A stretch of DNA of 54,803 nt from Verrucomicrobiales bacterium (lineage in GTDB: Bacteria; Verrucomicrobiota; Verrucomicrobiia; Verrucomicrobiales; DEV007): the NCBI GenBank assembly GCA_029213065.1, contig JARGPH010000012.1, positions 97,672 to 152,474 of the forward strand, written 5' to 3'. Positions 8,142-16,641 of this stretch are shown one piece after another (positions within the stretch are counted from its first letter, which is position 1; the number at the start of each line of letters is the position of its first letter). Below the pieces are notes generated by a model. The model made no database searches. It saw only the letters and a list, made by a program, of their open reading frames with translations, and was not told the DNA's origin. A program made the translations under genes and the position numbers.

Positions 8142-9884
8142 TTACTTACTGAATTTCACCTGATTGCCCTCAGGAAGAGGAAGCTTCATCTCAAAAGGAT
8201 AAGCATAGCGATCATCACTTGTGCCAGCATCAGCCTTGAGAACCTCACTGACGTCCGCGTCCTCCAGATCAAAGAAGGTATCGGTGGTCTCGTCAGAGGC
8301 GTCATCTTTCAGTCTCTTAAAATAATCGTAAACGACGTTGTTGCCGTTCGCATTTTCACGCCAGAGCCCCTTGATCAAAAAGGAGTCCACCGTCGCCGTC
8401 TCTTCTGTGCCGGCAACACTCAGCTGGCTGTCCTGATCTGCGATCAAAGGAACGCCGGCGGAGAGAGGCTCAATCGTAGTGAGATACAATAAATCATTCT
8501 CCATTTTGGAAGCCAGATAATTGAAGACCCTTACCCAGTAGATCCGGTGAATCACCGCATCCTTATAAGGATTCATCTGCCCGTCGATGCGGTCTATTTC
8601 ATCCTTTGCATCGAGAATCGCATCATTGTGCGCCTTCAAGTCTCCGGCCTTACTCTCAATCTCCGCAGCTTTCGCGGAAGTCACCTCGGCCCCCTTATTG
8701 AAGAAAACACCCATTGCCGCGAGAAACGCGCTCAAAGCGAGCACAGAAACTATCAATGCAGGCTTACGCTTCGCCAAAATCCTCTCATTTTGAACTGATT
8801 CCGGGATCAAATCGATCGCCATCGGCACATCACCCGCCTGCTGAAGAGCGCTTCCGACAAGATCGCCGAGACGATGCGCATTTGTCGAAACAAACCCGGA
8901 GTCAACACCCTTGGCAACTGACACGTTTCTAAAAGGATTAAAATGATCCACAGGGAGGTTTAACTTCTCAGCGAAGAACTCCCGAATGAATGGCAGACCC
9001 GAGGTAGCGCCGCTCAAAAGCAGCATCTCAGGTGCCCCGCCGCCCTGCTGGCTGCGGTAGAAAGTGATCGTCCGCATGATCTCCGAGTGCAGTCGGGTCA
9101 GTGAATTGCGAACCACTTTTGAGATACCTGCAATTTCAGGATCCTCGTGATCAGCGTAGGCACCACCCAATGCAACGAAACCATCGTTAATCTTTCGTTG
9201 ATCAGCAGCACCGAACTCCGTGCCGAACTCCTTCGCGATGGCACGACTGATATCAGCCCCGCCGATTTTAACCGTCCGGATGAAAGATTTGCCACCCTCC
9301 CGGAAAATCATGTCCGTTGTCCTCGCACCGATATCAACGAGTAGAACAGCGCCTTCGTAGTCCGAGTAGTTGTAAGCGAGAGCATTATACATCGCGACGG
9401 GAGAAACCTCTGCGCCGGCAGACTTCACTCCGGACGCTGTGACCATCTCGTCAATTTCATTGAGCTCGTCTGACTTCACCGCGGCAAGAAGCACCTCCAC
9501 CTCGATATCATCAGGATCCCCCATTAGCTGGTATCCCCAGACGACCTCGTTGATCGGATAAGGAACCTGTTGCTGTGCCTCAAACTCAACAATCTGATCG
9601 ACCTGAGCACCGTCGAGCGCCGGAAGGCTCGCGAACTTCAACAGAACCGGGAAAGAAGTAACCACATAGGACACTTTTTTACCTTTGATCTTCAGGGCAG
9701 CAACGATCTCATTGAGAGCCTGAGCCCCCTGAGCATTTCGCGAACTGTCCTCTGCAGGATCGCCGATAAAATCACGATGTTCGAGCTTCTCCAACTTGAC
9801 GCTGCCGTTGGCGCCTCTGCTGAAAATAGCGCCGGTGATCTGCTGAGAACCCAGCGTCAAAGATATAATTCGATCATCTGCCAT
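8142..9884 (-). CDS. PilM-like actin-fold ATPase fused to a PilN-like membrane segment (Amuc_1101-like)
   Basis: The first about 350 of 580 residues form a PilM/FtsA-type actin-like domain: the N-terminal ISLTLGSQQITGAIF strand, VPYPINEVVWGYQ, LLVDIGARTTDMIF and LLLSGATSGLPFIREFF nucleotide-site strands. A membrane helix follows at about 373-392 and then a coiled-coil and periplasmic domain resembling PilN. In classical type IV pili PilM is cytoplasmic and binds PilN; here both parts are in one polypeptide, as described for the Amuc_1101 arrangement. It lies 18 bp upstream of the Amuc_1100-like gene. It probably nucleates the inner-membrane alignment complex; no PilB/PilT motor ATPase is encoded nearby. 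Confidence 0.87.
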   Translation of the reverse strand: MADDRIISLTLGSQQITGAIFSRGANGSVKLEKLEHRDFIGDPAEDSSRNAQGAQALNEIVAALKIKGKKVSYVVTSFPVLLKFASLPALDGAQVDQIVEFEAQQQVPYPINEVVWGYQLMGDPDDIEVEVLLAAVKSDELNEIDEMVTASGVKSAGAEVSPVAMYNALAYNYSDYEGAVLLVDIGARTTDMIFREGGKSFIRTVKIGGADISRAIAKEFGTEFGAADQRKINDGFVALGGAYADHEDPEIAGISKVVRNSLTRLHSEIMRTITFYRSQQGGGAPEMLLLSGATSGLPFIREFFAEKLNLPVDHFNPFRNVSVAKGVDSGFVSTNAHRLGDLVGSALQQAGDVPMAIDLIPESVQNERILAKRKPALIVSVLALSAFLAAMGVFFNKGAEVTSAKAAEIESKAGDLKAHNDAILDAKDEIDRIDGQMNPYKDAVIHRIYWVRVFNYLASKMENDLLYLTTIEPLSAGVPLIADQDSQLSVAGTEETATVDSFLIKGLWRENANGNNVVYDYFKRLKDDASDETTDTFFDLEDADVSEVLKADAGTSDDRYAYPFEMKLPLPEGNQVKFSK

Positions 9885-9952
9885 GATTTACTTTTCCAAT
9901 AGGAATACGGAGCGTGAAAATATTAAATAAAGAGAACGAGCCTGGCCGGCGC

Positions 9953-10552
9953 TTACTTTTTGGCACTCTGTGCGTATCGATCGATCCAAAGCAGCGCGAA
10001 CGGTGTCTCATCTTTAGAGAGAACCCCCGCCACAGTTCCAGCCTGCCAGAATTTTGCCTTGGAACCACTCATTGAAGAGGCACCACCGATGATGACACCG
10101 TTGTAGTAAACTTCAACCCCCTGCGCGATGACAGAAGACGGCTGAAATTTCTTAAAGTCCCCCGTAATTTCTCCGAGCGTGCTGGGAGAGACATAAGCAC
10201 TTGAATAATACTCGTCACCGGGAACGACATTGATGTGCTTCACATCACCGGTCAAAATGCGTGGTGAACCGCTCTGATCGCGGAATCCAACGTAATAACG
10301 AAACAACAACTCAGGGACGATATCATCTTCATCACCCTTAACCTCAAACTTCACTTCCAGTTCAAGCCACTCTCTTGGATTGGGAACATTCTTGTTCTTA
10401 ACCCCTCCCGCTTGGAACTGAGGCGTAGGCTGAGCCTCAACTTCAGGCTCGTCGACTTTAATATCCCCTACCGCAAGTTGGATCTGAGACATTCCAGTGG
10501 TCGAAAATCCGAGGACTCCGATCAGTGTAAGCAAGGTAAGCAGTGATTTCAT
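9953..10552 (-). CDS. Small secreted beta-rich protein (Amuc_1102-like)
   Basis: The reading frame could begin at 10594, but the second ATG at 10552 starts directly with a clean signal peptide (MKSLLTLLTLIGVLGFSTTG), so 199 residues is the better choice. The mature protein is rich in beta strand, with ELEVKFEV, LLFRYYVGFRD and VEVYYNGVIIGG segments, and no recognised catalytic motif. Position as first gene of the operon and size match Amuc_1102. It is followed after about 70 bp by the PilM-like gene. A candidate sigma70 promoter lies about 90 bp upstream. Function is unknown; a periplasmic or pilus-associated accessory role is inferred only from its neighbours. Confidence 0.78.
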   Translation of the reverse strand: MKSLLTLLTLIGVLGFSTTGMSQIQLAVGDIKVDEPEVEAQPTPQFQAGGVKNKNVPNPREWLELEVKFEVKGDEDDIVPELLFRYYVGFRDQSGSPRILTGDVKHINVVPGDEYYSSAYVSPSTLGEITGDFKKFQPSSVIAQGVEVYYNGVIIGGASSMSGSKAKFWQAGTVAGVLSKDETPFALLWIDRYAQSAKK

Positions 10553-10643
10553 AATTTCAGATAAAAATTTACGAATGAGGTCAACCTGCCTCATCCTAAC
10601 ATCGTGACTCTACGATAGATATTTCAAAGAGGTAAAGACCCAA

Positions 10644-10671
10644 ATCATATCATTTCGAAGATTTTTCTCAA
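10644..10671 (-). promoter_or_regulatory. Candidate sigma70 promoter (proximal) for the Amuc_1102-1098-like operon
   Basis: On the minus strand TTGAGA (10666-10671) and TATGAT (10644-10649) are separated by 16 bp; each box matches consensus at five of six positions. The expected transcription start near 10637 gives a leader of about 85 nt before the ATG at 10552. Confidence 0.5.
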
Positions 10672-10780
10672 AAAAGCCCAAAGGATTCGCGAATATCTTC
10701 TAAAGCGTAATATCAGGCTTTCCGCCACATAAAAAATCACTTTAAAGAAAGTTCCCTCTCTCTTCGAGTTTCTGCGCCGG

Positions 10781-10809
10781 TTGATAGTGATTCCTCGTCA
10801 CCCTGTCAA
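10781..10809 (-). promoter_or_regulatory. Candidate sigma70 promoter (distal)
   Basis: A perfect -35 box TTGACA (10804-10809) is spaced 17 bp from TATCAA (10781-10786). It would start transcription near 10774, either giving a long leader for the same operon or a short separate RNA. Confidence 0.45.
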
Positions 10810-11001
10810 TAAAATCGGGAAAATTTCGGCATTTTTTCAGAGGCCTCTTCAACGCCCTCACCTTAACGCAATCGCCACTACCGTTTGAACCGGGAAGCGA
10901 CCGGCGTCAGCGCCCTCATTTGCTACGGGAAAACATCATAGCATTACCACAAAATGTCCCACCGGCGCACCTTCTACCGCAATGCTGCGCGGCCCGCAAA
11001 C

Positions 11002-11769
11002 TCAGGGAAGGAGAAACACCTCCACAATCCGCCCGGCTGCACCCGCGCTGGCAACACCCTCCCCTGATACCTCGACAAGTGAATCGGCGGGAACTCCACC
11101 CACCCTTAGAAAACTGGCGAGAAAATTCGCCCTGTTTTCCGCAATCGCACGGTTCGCCTCCTTGAATGCAGTGTCATTCGCCTGCCCTCTTATCTCGAAT
11201 CTCGCGCCTGAATTCTTTTTCAGCTTCCCCTGAATCCACTTAAGCGCCAGCTCCCGCCCCTCGAGATTTGCCGCAGAATTCACTTCGTAATTCACGCGGA
11301 AAATTTCAGGCGCCTCAGCTGCATCAGATAGATCAGCTTCACCAATCCTCTTTGCCTCAGCCATCTGCGCCTCCACCTTCTTCAACTCAGCCTTCCTCGC
11401 TTCAGCTTTCTTCGCGACCTCTCTCTTTTTCGCCGCATCCGCATCGCGCTTGATTTTTGTTTCCAACTCCCGAATCCTCGCATTGGCGGCTTGCAAATCA
11501 CGCTTCAATTGACCCACCTCTTTACCGGATCCCTCCTTCTTCCGGCGCGCACCGGGAGACTTCTCAAGCAACCTCTCCAGCCGGTTGATTTTTTCAGTCT
11601 TCTCACCCAATTCCTGATGGGCGACATGAAGACTCTCTCTCGCCTTATCCAGATCCGCCTCAGCCTGCGCGAGACGCTCTGCCGTTTCCGTGGGGGCAGC
11701 GATAACTATCGAAGCCTGACAGAATACCCAAAGACTGAAAATCGATGCTGAAAACAATCTGAAGGACAT
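11002..11769 (-). CDS. Periplasmic coiled-coil protein with OmpA-like C-terminal domain
   Basis: The open frame extends upstream to 12000 but would then overlap khpA; the ATG at 11769 begins a good signal peptide (MSFRLFSASIFSLWVFCQAS), giving 255 residues. After cleavage comes a long charged coiled coil rich in Ala, Glu and Lys (about 30-150). The C-terminal domain contains FEIRGQANDTAFKEANRAIAENRANFLASFL and VSGEG, the layout of OmpA-like peptidoglycan-binding domains, though the usual GHTD/NxxLSxxRA motif is replaced by a divergent form. It may tether or space the outer envelope. It lies 100 bp downstream of khpA on the same strand. Confidence 0.72.
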   Translation of the reverse strand: MSFRLFSASIFSLWVFCQASIVIAAPTETAERLAQAEADLDKARESLHVAHQELGEKTEKINRLERLLEKSPGARRKKEGSGKEVGQLKRDLQAANARIRELETKIKRDADAAKKREVAKKAEARKAELKKVEAQMAEAKRIGEADLSDAAEAPEIFRVNYEVNSAANLEGRELALKWIQGKLKKNSGARFEIRGQANDTAFKEANRAIAENRANFLASFLRVGGVPADSLVEVSGEGVASAGAAGRIVEVFLLP

Positions 11770-11872
11770 GCCGCAATATTGGCCGAATTGAGCCCTCCCT
11801 GGCAACTCCGGAATGATGCCATTCTGAGGAGAGGCCGACTCACTCTCTCCTCCTTCTGAACGATCCGCCGAC

Positions 11873-12133
11873 TCAGCGATCGTCGTCTTCCTCCAACTCG
11901 ACATCCACACGGATACCATTGAGCTGAGCGGATGCAATTGCGAGGCTGCGAATTGCACCAATCGTCTTGCCACCTTTTCCAATGACACGACCGGCATCAT
12001 CGGGGTGAAGACGAATCTTATATAGGTGGCGATCTCCCGAAATCTCGTGGAGAACGCTCGCCTCGTCGGGGTGGTTGATCAATTGAACGACCACGTATTC
12101 GAGAAACTCATGAACGGCGAGACCTGCTTCCAT
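11873..12133 (-). CDS. khpA: KH-domain RNA-binding protein KhpA
   Basis: This 86-residue protein is a single KH domain with the diagnostic GKGG loop (VIGKGGKTIGAIR, about 49-61) and an acidic C-terminus. KhpA-type proteins bind RNA, often with KhpB, and influence small-RNA and cell-division control. The position directly after rpsP is strongly conserved across bacteria and supports the assignment. A hairpin in the 63-bp gap between the two genes may modulate readthrough. Confidence 0.93.
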   Translation of the reverse strand: MEAGLAVHEFLEYVVVQLINHPDEASVLHEISGDRHLYKIRLHPDDAGRVIGKGGKTIGAIRSLAIASAQLNGIRVDVELEEDDDR

Positions 12134-12149
12134 TTTCCCGAATAAAATC

Positions 12150-12172
12150 CCCCGACGCCGGTGACGTCAGGG
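12150..12172 (-). terminator. Hairpin between rpsP and khpA, weak terminator or attenuator
   Basis: On the minus strand CCCTGACG pairs with CGTCGGGG across a 7-nt loop (one G-T wobble), followed by ATTTTATT. The T tract is interrupted, so partial termination that lowers khpA relative to rpsP is more likely than full termination. Confidence 0.45.
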
Positions 12173-12197
12173 AAATTGCGCTGCAACAGCTGCCTGC

Positions 12198-12446
12198 TTA
12201 CGCAGAAGCAGCCTGACGAGCCTTTTTGATGAGGCTGCGAACTGTTTCAGAAGGCTGAGCACCTTTTGCGATCCACTCGTCGGCCTTTTCGAGGTCGATT
12301 TTGTAGTCGTCCGTGTCCTTGAGAGGGTCGTATGTGCCGAGGAGCTCGATAAAAGCGCCCTGACGACGAGCACGAGCATCAGCTACAACGATTCGATAAA
12401 AAGGCTTATCTTTTGATCCTTCACGTCTGAGTCTAATCTTAACCAT
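12198..12446 (-). CDS. rpsP: 30S ribosomal protein S16
   Basis: S16 is a small-subunit assembly protein. The 82-residue product from the ATG at 12446 begins [20 protein letters not shown], the family signature, and continues with [15 protein letters not shown]. The frame is open to 12575, but the extra 43 residues do not look like S16 and run through a hairpin, so the internal ATG was chosen. khpA follows, as in many bacteria; rimM and trmD, usually next, are absent here. Confidence 0.96.
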   Translation of the reverse strand: MVKIRLRREGSKDKPFYRIVVADARARRQGAFIELLGTYDPLKDTDDYKIDLEKADEWIAKGAQPSETVRSLIKKARQAASA

Positions 12447-12487
12447 TTTCCTAATCTTTGTAGAAAGCCCCGCTGCCCGGGGAAAGC

Positions 12488-12512
12488 AAAAATGCCCCGC
12501 AGATGGCGGAGC
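12488..12512 (-). terminator. Terminator-like hairpin in the rpsP leader
   Basis: On the minus strand GCTCCGC (12506-12512) pairs with GCGGGGC (12494-12500) around a 5-nt loop, followed by TTTTT. A second hairpin (CCCCG with CGGGG) lies between it and the rpsP start. No minus-strand gene lies upstream, so this sits in the leader and could act as an attenuator. Confidence 0.45.
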
Positions 12513-12637
12513 GAGAGACTTGATACGGTCTTCTAAAGAAAAATCAACCGGTAGTTTCAGCGTTTTTACGAACAATTTTCCCTCAAAGCCCGGAATTCTC
12601 CTCGCAATTTGCTCCTAACACCATTTCAATTCCCCTC

Positions 12638-13642
12638 ATGGCCCTTGAGGAATCAGAAATCGCAGAATACGCCGCGAAAGTTAAACAATTGACCGACGCC
12701 CTCAATCAAGTGCTCTTTGGACAGGAGGATTTAGTCAATCAAGTCGTCACCGGTCTGCTCGCAAGAGGCCACATTCTCCTTGAAGGCCTCCCGGGACTGG
12801 GAAAAACGGAGCTCGTCAAAGGTCTCTCCAAATGCCTCGATCTCGACAACAAGCGCATTCAGTTCACCCCCGACCTGCTCCCCGGCGATATCACGGGGAA
12901 CCCTGTCCTCCAGGAAACGGAGAAAGGACGCGAGTTTGTTTTTCAGAAAGGGCCCCTCTTTGCCAACCTCGTCCTTGCCGACGAAATCAACCGCGCCTCC
13001 CCCAAAACTCAGTCCGCCCTCCTTGAAGCGATGCAGGAACGCCGTGTTACGGTATTAGGTACCACGCACGAGCTTCCCAACCCGTTCTTCGTTATCGCAA
13101 CGCAGAACCCGATCGAGCAGGAAGGCACCTACCCGCTCCCCGAGGCGCAGCTGGACCGCTTCCTCTTTAAACTCGAAGTCTATCGCAATCCCGTCGAGAC
13201 CTTGGAAAAAATCGTTTTGAACCGCGAAATCGGAGTCGAACCCACCGTGGAGAAAGTGATGACCGGTGAGGAACTCGCCACCATCACCGAAGCCGTGCGT
13301 GAAATTTATCTTCCCGACGTCGTCGCCAATTACATCGCCCGCATCGTCGACGGCACCCATCGCGGACAGTCGAAATGCGCCGATGCCATCAAATTCGGAG
13401 CGAGTCCACGAGCCGCACTTGGTCTAGCCTCCGCAGCGAAGGCCAAAGCGCTCATTGAAGGGCGCATCAACACCAGCTTCGAGGATGTCGCCGCCGTTGC
13501 CGCTCCAGTCCTCCAGCATCGCATCATTCTCGAATACGAAGCACGCATTGAAGGTCGCACCAGTCGCGATGTCGTCGACGAGCTCCTCCAAGAGATCCCG
13601 CGACAGGAACTGGATCTTCCCTCGACCCTGAAAGACAGCTGA
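12638..13642 (+). CDS. MoxR-family AAA+ ATPase
   Basis: The 334-residue ATPase has Walker A GLPGLGKT (50-57), Walker B LVLADEIN (D115, E116), sensor-1 region VIATQNPIEQEGTYPLPEAQLDRF and the helical lid domain. MoxR proteins act as chaperone-like ATPases that help mature or activate VWA-domain partners. It opens a plus-strand cluster with a membrane protein, an ABC transporter, a DUF58 protein and a BatA-like VWA protein, the classical MoxR partners. It is divergent from rpsP. The client is not identifiable. Confidence 0.94.
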   Translation: MALEESEIAEYAAKVKQLTDALNQVLFGQEDLVNQVVTGLLARGHILLEGLPGLGKTELVKGLSKCLDLDNKRIQFTPDLLPGDITGNPVLQETEKGREFVFQKGPLFANLVLADEINRASPKTQSALLEAMQERRVTVLGTTHELPNPFFVIATQNPIEQEGTYPLPEAQLDRFLFKLEVYRNPVETLEKIVLNREIGVEPTVEKVMTGEELATITEAVREIYLPDVVANYIARIVDGTHRGQSKCADAIKFGASPRAALGLASAAKAKALIEGRINTSFEDVAAVAAPVLQHRIILEYEARIEGRTSRDVVDELLQEIPRQELDLPSTLKDS

Positions 13643-13711
13643 TCAGAAAACGGTCTTAAGTTTGCAAGATTCCTTCCCAAAAGCGCGTTCCTTCTTCACC
13701 ATCCGATTTTC

Positions 13712-15532
13712 ATGCCGTCCCCATTGAAATGCCTCACCCTCAGTCTCGCGTGTCTCCTCGCGGGGAGTTTCGTGACGGCACAGGAGGAGATCGCTAAGAT
13801 CACCTACCCGAAGGTACGCGACACTTCCGCAATGGTGGAAAGCGTCTTTGGAAAAGCGGCCCGCCAGGGTGCTCTGCCCTTCCGAATCACGATTCGCAAC
13901 AATTCCGGTGCCGATCGCCTATGGGTAGTCACCCTCAAAGAAGGCAACAGCTCGCGGAAACTGAGCACCGAATCCCGGTTCCAGTTTGCCGTAAAAAACG
14001 GCACCGAGATTCAGGAAGACGTCATCTTCCACTTCGCTCCTGCCTTTCTCGCCTACGATTACCGCAATCTGGAAGTCACGATCACCGCAAACGGCCTCGA
14101 CCGCTTCAGCCGTAGCAACGGTGACCAAACCAACAAACGATATCCCAAACTCGCCCTCAGTAAGCCGATCGCGCAGCGAAATATCACGAAGCTGAACGAC
14201 CTCGTAAAAAAGGACGACTCTCAGAACCACTATTTCGGCCACTCGTTCGAAGCGGGCTACCTGCCGACGAACTGGATCGGCTACTCCGCGCTCGACGGCC
14301 TTCTCATCGATGTCGACAGTCTCGCCGAAATCTCCACCGCCCAGCTTCAGGCGCTGCGAACCTGGGTAAGGTTCGGCGGCAACCTTGAGATCTTTTTCAC
14401 CGATGAGGACGAACTCGGAAAAATCCCGAAAACGCTTCTGGAGGAACCGAATCTCAGAAAATCCACCGACGTGAGTCTCGGTCGCATCAGTGTTCGCAAG
14501 TGGAATGGCTCGGTCCTCGATTCGAGACTGATATCAAAAAGCGGCCCTCTCTTGAGAAGCTACAAACCCCGTGACAAATCCCTCTCCGACGACTTCTCCA
14601 ACAACTGGCAGCTCCAGAAGCGCTTCGGTATCAAAACCTTCAACCCCGTTTTCGTTTTCGTTCTCCTCCTCCTTTTCGCCATCCTCGTCGCACCGGTGAA
14701 TCTCTTCGTCTTTGCGAAAAAGGGCAGACGTCATCGCCTTTTCATCACCACGCCCATCATCTCGCTCGCCGCCTGCGTCATTCTCATCGCCGCGATCTTC
14801 CTCATGGACGGCCTCGGCGGAACCGGTCTCCGGGCCATTTTCGCCGACCTCCAGCCGGGACGAAACGAAATGCGCCTCTACACCACCCAGGAGCAAATCA
14901 GCCGCACCGGTGTGATGATCAATCAGGGCTTCGAAACCGAAATCCCCTACGACATCAATCCCGTCGACCTGCCTTCCAGCACCTACAACCCCTTTTCCCG
15001 CAGCGGCAGCCAGTCCACTCTCTACGAGATCGTAAATACGGTTTATCAGGGAGGCTTCTTCCGGAGCCGGTCAGAACAGGGCTTTGCGATTCGCGCCGCA
15101 GCGGCAACCCGCTCACGAATCGAGAGTGCAGGGTTCAACGACGGCATCCCTGTGCTTACCTCCGCCCTCGACACGGGCCTCAAAGAACTCTTCTATCGCG
15201 ATGAAAACGGCAAGGCCTGGTCATTGCCGCCAAACACGACCGTCGCCTCGGGAAGCCAGATCCCGCTGCAGGAAATCACCGACGACGAGTTCGAAGAATG
15301 GCTTTTTGCAGCGAATGACGTTTTTGACGCCACGCTTAAAGAGCAAATCAAAACCCTGGGCAGAGAACCCAATCGCTTCTTCGCCAAAGTGCTCACTCCC
15401 GAAGCCTTTGCCCTCCCGACCCATCCCGGTATCGAATGGGAAGACACCCAAATGCTGCTTACGGGGACGCCGCTGGAAAAAGGAAACCTCACCGACCCGG
15501 AAGCCGGATCACCAACATCGACCAATGAGTGA
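13712..15532 (+). CDS. Large membrane protein of the MoxR cluster
   Basis: This 606-residue protein has a signal peptide (cleavage after about VTA, residue 23), an N-terminal beta-rich extracytoplasmic domain (about 25-300), a pair of membrane helices at about 312-332 and 345-368, and a C-terminal extracytoplasmic domain that also looks beta-rich. The middle segment (YSALDGLLIDVDSLAEISTAQLQALRTWVRFGGNLEIF, starting near 190) resembles the Rossmann-like, glutamine-amidotransferase-type fold often found in such membrane proteins of MoxR loci. Its stop overlaps the start of the ABC ATPase gene by 8 bp (ATGAGTGA), so they are coupled. The biochemical role is unknown. Confidence 0.8.
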   Translation: MPSPLKCLTLSLACLLAGSFVTAQEEIAKITYPKVRDTSAMVESVFGKAARQGALPFRITIRNNSGADRLWVVTLKEGNSSRKLSTESRFQFAVKNGTEIQEDVIFHFAPAFLAYDYRNLEVTITANGLDRFSRSNGDQTNKRYPKLALSKPIAQRNITKLNDLVKKDDSQNHYFGHSFEAGYLPTNWIGYSALDGLLIDVDSLAEISTAQLQALRTWVRFGGNLEIFFTDEDELGKIPKTLLEEPNLRKSTDVSLGRISVRKWNGSVLDSRLISKSGPLLRSYKPRDKSLSDDFSNNWQLQKRFGIKTFNPVFVFVLLLLFAILVAPVNLFVFAKKGRRHRLFITTPIISLAACVILIAAIFLMDGLGGTGLRAIFADLQPGRNEMRLYTTQEQISRTGVMINQGFETEIPYDINPVDLPSSTYNPFSRSGSQSTLYEIVNTVYQGGFFRSRSEQGFAIRAAAATRSRIESAGFNDGIPVLTSALDTGLKELFYRDENGKAWSLPPNTTVASGSQIPLQEITDDEFEEWLFAANDVFDATLKEQIKTLGREPNRFFAKVLTPEAFALPTHPGIEWEDTQMLLTGTPLEKGNLTDPEAGSPTSTNE

Positions 15533-16550
15533 CTTGAGCGAGACCCCATCCGAAACCGCGGAAACGGCAGTGCTTCCGGCAGGCCCGCCAACGACGCCTG
15601 CAATCGAGGTGACCAACCTCTCCCGCTGGTTCACCGGCGTGCACGCCGTCAACGACATCTCTTTCACCGTCGAGCGCGGACAGGTCATCGGCTTTGTCGG
15701 AGCAAACGGAGCCGGCAAAACGACGACGATGCGCATCCTCGCGACCCTCGACTACCCGAGCGGTGGGACCGCGAAGATCGCCGGCTACGACGTCATCAAA
15801 TACCCCGGCGAAGTCCGCAAACGCATCGGCTGGATGCCCGACCACTACGGCACCTACAACAACATGACCGTGCTCGAGTATCTCGACTTTTTCGCGAGAG
15901 CACTCGGCTACAAAGGACAGGAGCGCATCGAGCGGATCGCCGACGTGATGGATTTCACCGATCTGGGGAGCCTCTCTGACCGGCTCATCGACAAGCTCAG
16001 TAAAGGCATGGGCCAGCGCCTCTGCCTCGGACGCGCCCTCATTCACGACCCGGAGGTGCTCATTCTCGACGAACCCGCTGCCGGCCTCGATCCCAAGGCA
16101 CGTGTCGAACTGAAACACCTCATCCGCATCCTTGCGGAGGAAGGAAAAACCGTCTTCATCAGCTCGCATATTCTCTCCGAGCTCGATGAAATGTGTGACT
16201 CGCTCCTCTTCATCAATCAGGGGAAAATCATCCACCACGGCACCTCCGAAAGCCTCAGGAAAGGCTCGGCGGAAACCTCGCTCATCGAAGTGCAGCTCGC
16301 GAGCTCCCCCGAACGCCTGCAGGAGTGGGCCGCCCTCGCCCCTAACGTTACCTTTAAGGACGCCACTAAAAACGGTGGTCGCATCGAAGTTGATTCCGTC
16401 GACGACGAAGTCATCGCCACAGTGCTGCGCCGCATGATCAAAGACGACCTTCCCGTGACCGATTTTCACCTCCGCGAACGACGACTCGAGGACGCCTTCA
16501 TTGAAATCCTAGGAGAAATCGAAGCATCCGGCACCCCCATCGTCAGCTAA
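15525..16550 (+). CDS. ABC transporter ATP-binding protein
   Basis: The frame is open from 15084, but the upstream part is a shadow of the preceding gene; the ATG at 15525 starts a protein of 341 residues. Walker A is GANGAGKTT (59-67), the signature LSKGMGQRL (148-156) and Walker B VLILDEP (168-174), with the Q-loop at GWMPDHYG. The CcmA/NatA-like type and C-terminal extension fit an exporter ATPase partnered with the permease 90 bp downstream. Coupling with the previous gene and place in a MoxR cluster suggest the transporter serves the same envelope process; substrate unknown. Confidence 0.93.
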   Translation: MSDLSETPSETAETAVLPAGPPTTPAIEVTNLSRWFTGVHAVNDISFTVERGQVIGFVGANGAGKTTTMRILATLDYPSGGTAKIAGYDVIKYPGEVRKRIGWMPDHYGTYNNMTVLEYLDFFARALGYKGQERIERIADVMDFTDLGSLSDRLIDKLSKGMGQRLCLGRALIHDPEVLILDEPAAGLDPKARVELKHLIRILAEEGKTVFISSHILSELDEMCDSLLFINQGKIIHHGTSESLRKGSAETSLIEVQLASSPERLQEWAALAPNVTFKDATKNGGRIEVDSVDDEVIATVLRRMIKDDLPVTDFHLRERRLEDAFIEILGEIEASGTPIVS

Positions 16551-16611
16551 CCCTATCAAGCCCACCACCCAACAGGGTCAAATCACCGACCTGCCCCTAT
16601 CAAGTCCACCC
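16551..16611. repeat. Imperfect direct repeat between ABC ATPase and permease genes
   Basis: CCCTATCAAGCCCACC (from 16551) recurs as CCCTATCAAGTCCACC (from 16595), 44 bp apart. This is a short duplication in the 90-bp spacer; no role is evident. Confidence 0.6.
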
Positions 16612-16641
16612 TTCTCACCGTTTACGCCACGCAATGGCTCC

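Larger units (their letters stand above)
10595..11001. other. Intergenic region with promoters for the pilus-like operon
   Basis: No credible gene is seen in these 407 bp. It carries two sigma70-like promoters pointing to the minus strand (listed separately) and T-rich hairpins between them, described as a finding. Confidence 0.6.

Noticed and set aside
11770-12000. N-terminal extension of the OmpA-like protein
   Set aside because: It overlaps khpA and lacks a signal peptide, whereas the ATG at 11769 starts a clean one.
15084-15524. A long N-terminal extension of the ABC ATPase frame
   Set aside because: It runs through the coding sequence of the membrane protein in another frame, is Ser/Pro/Arg-rich shadow sequence, and the ATG at 15525 overlaps the previous stop in a typical coupling arrangement.
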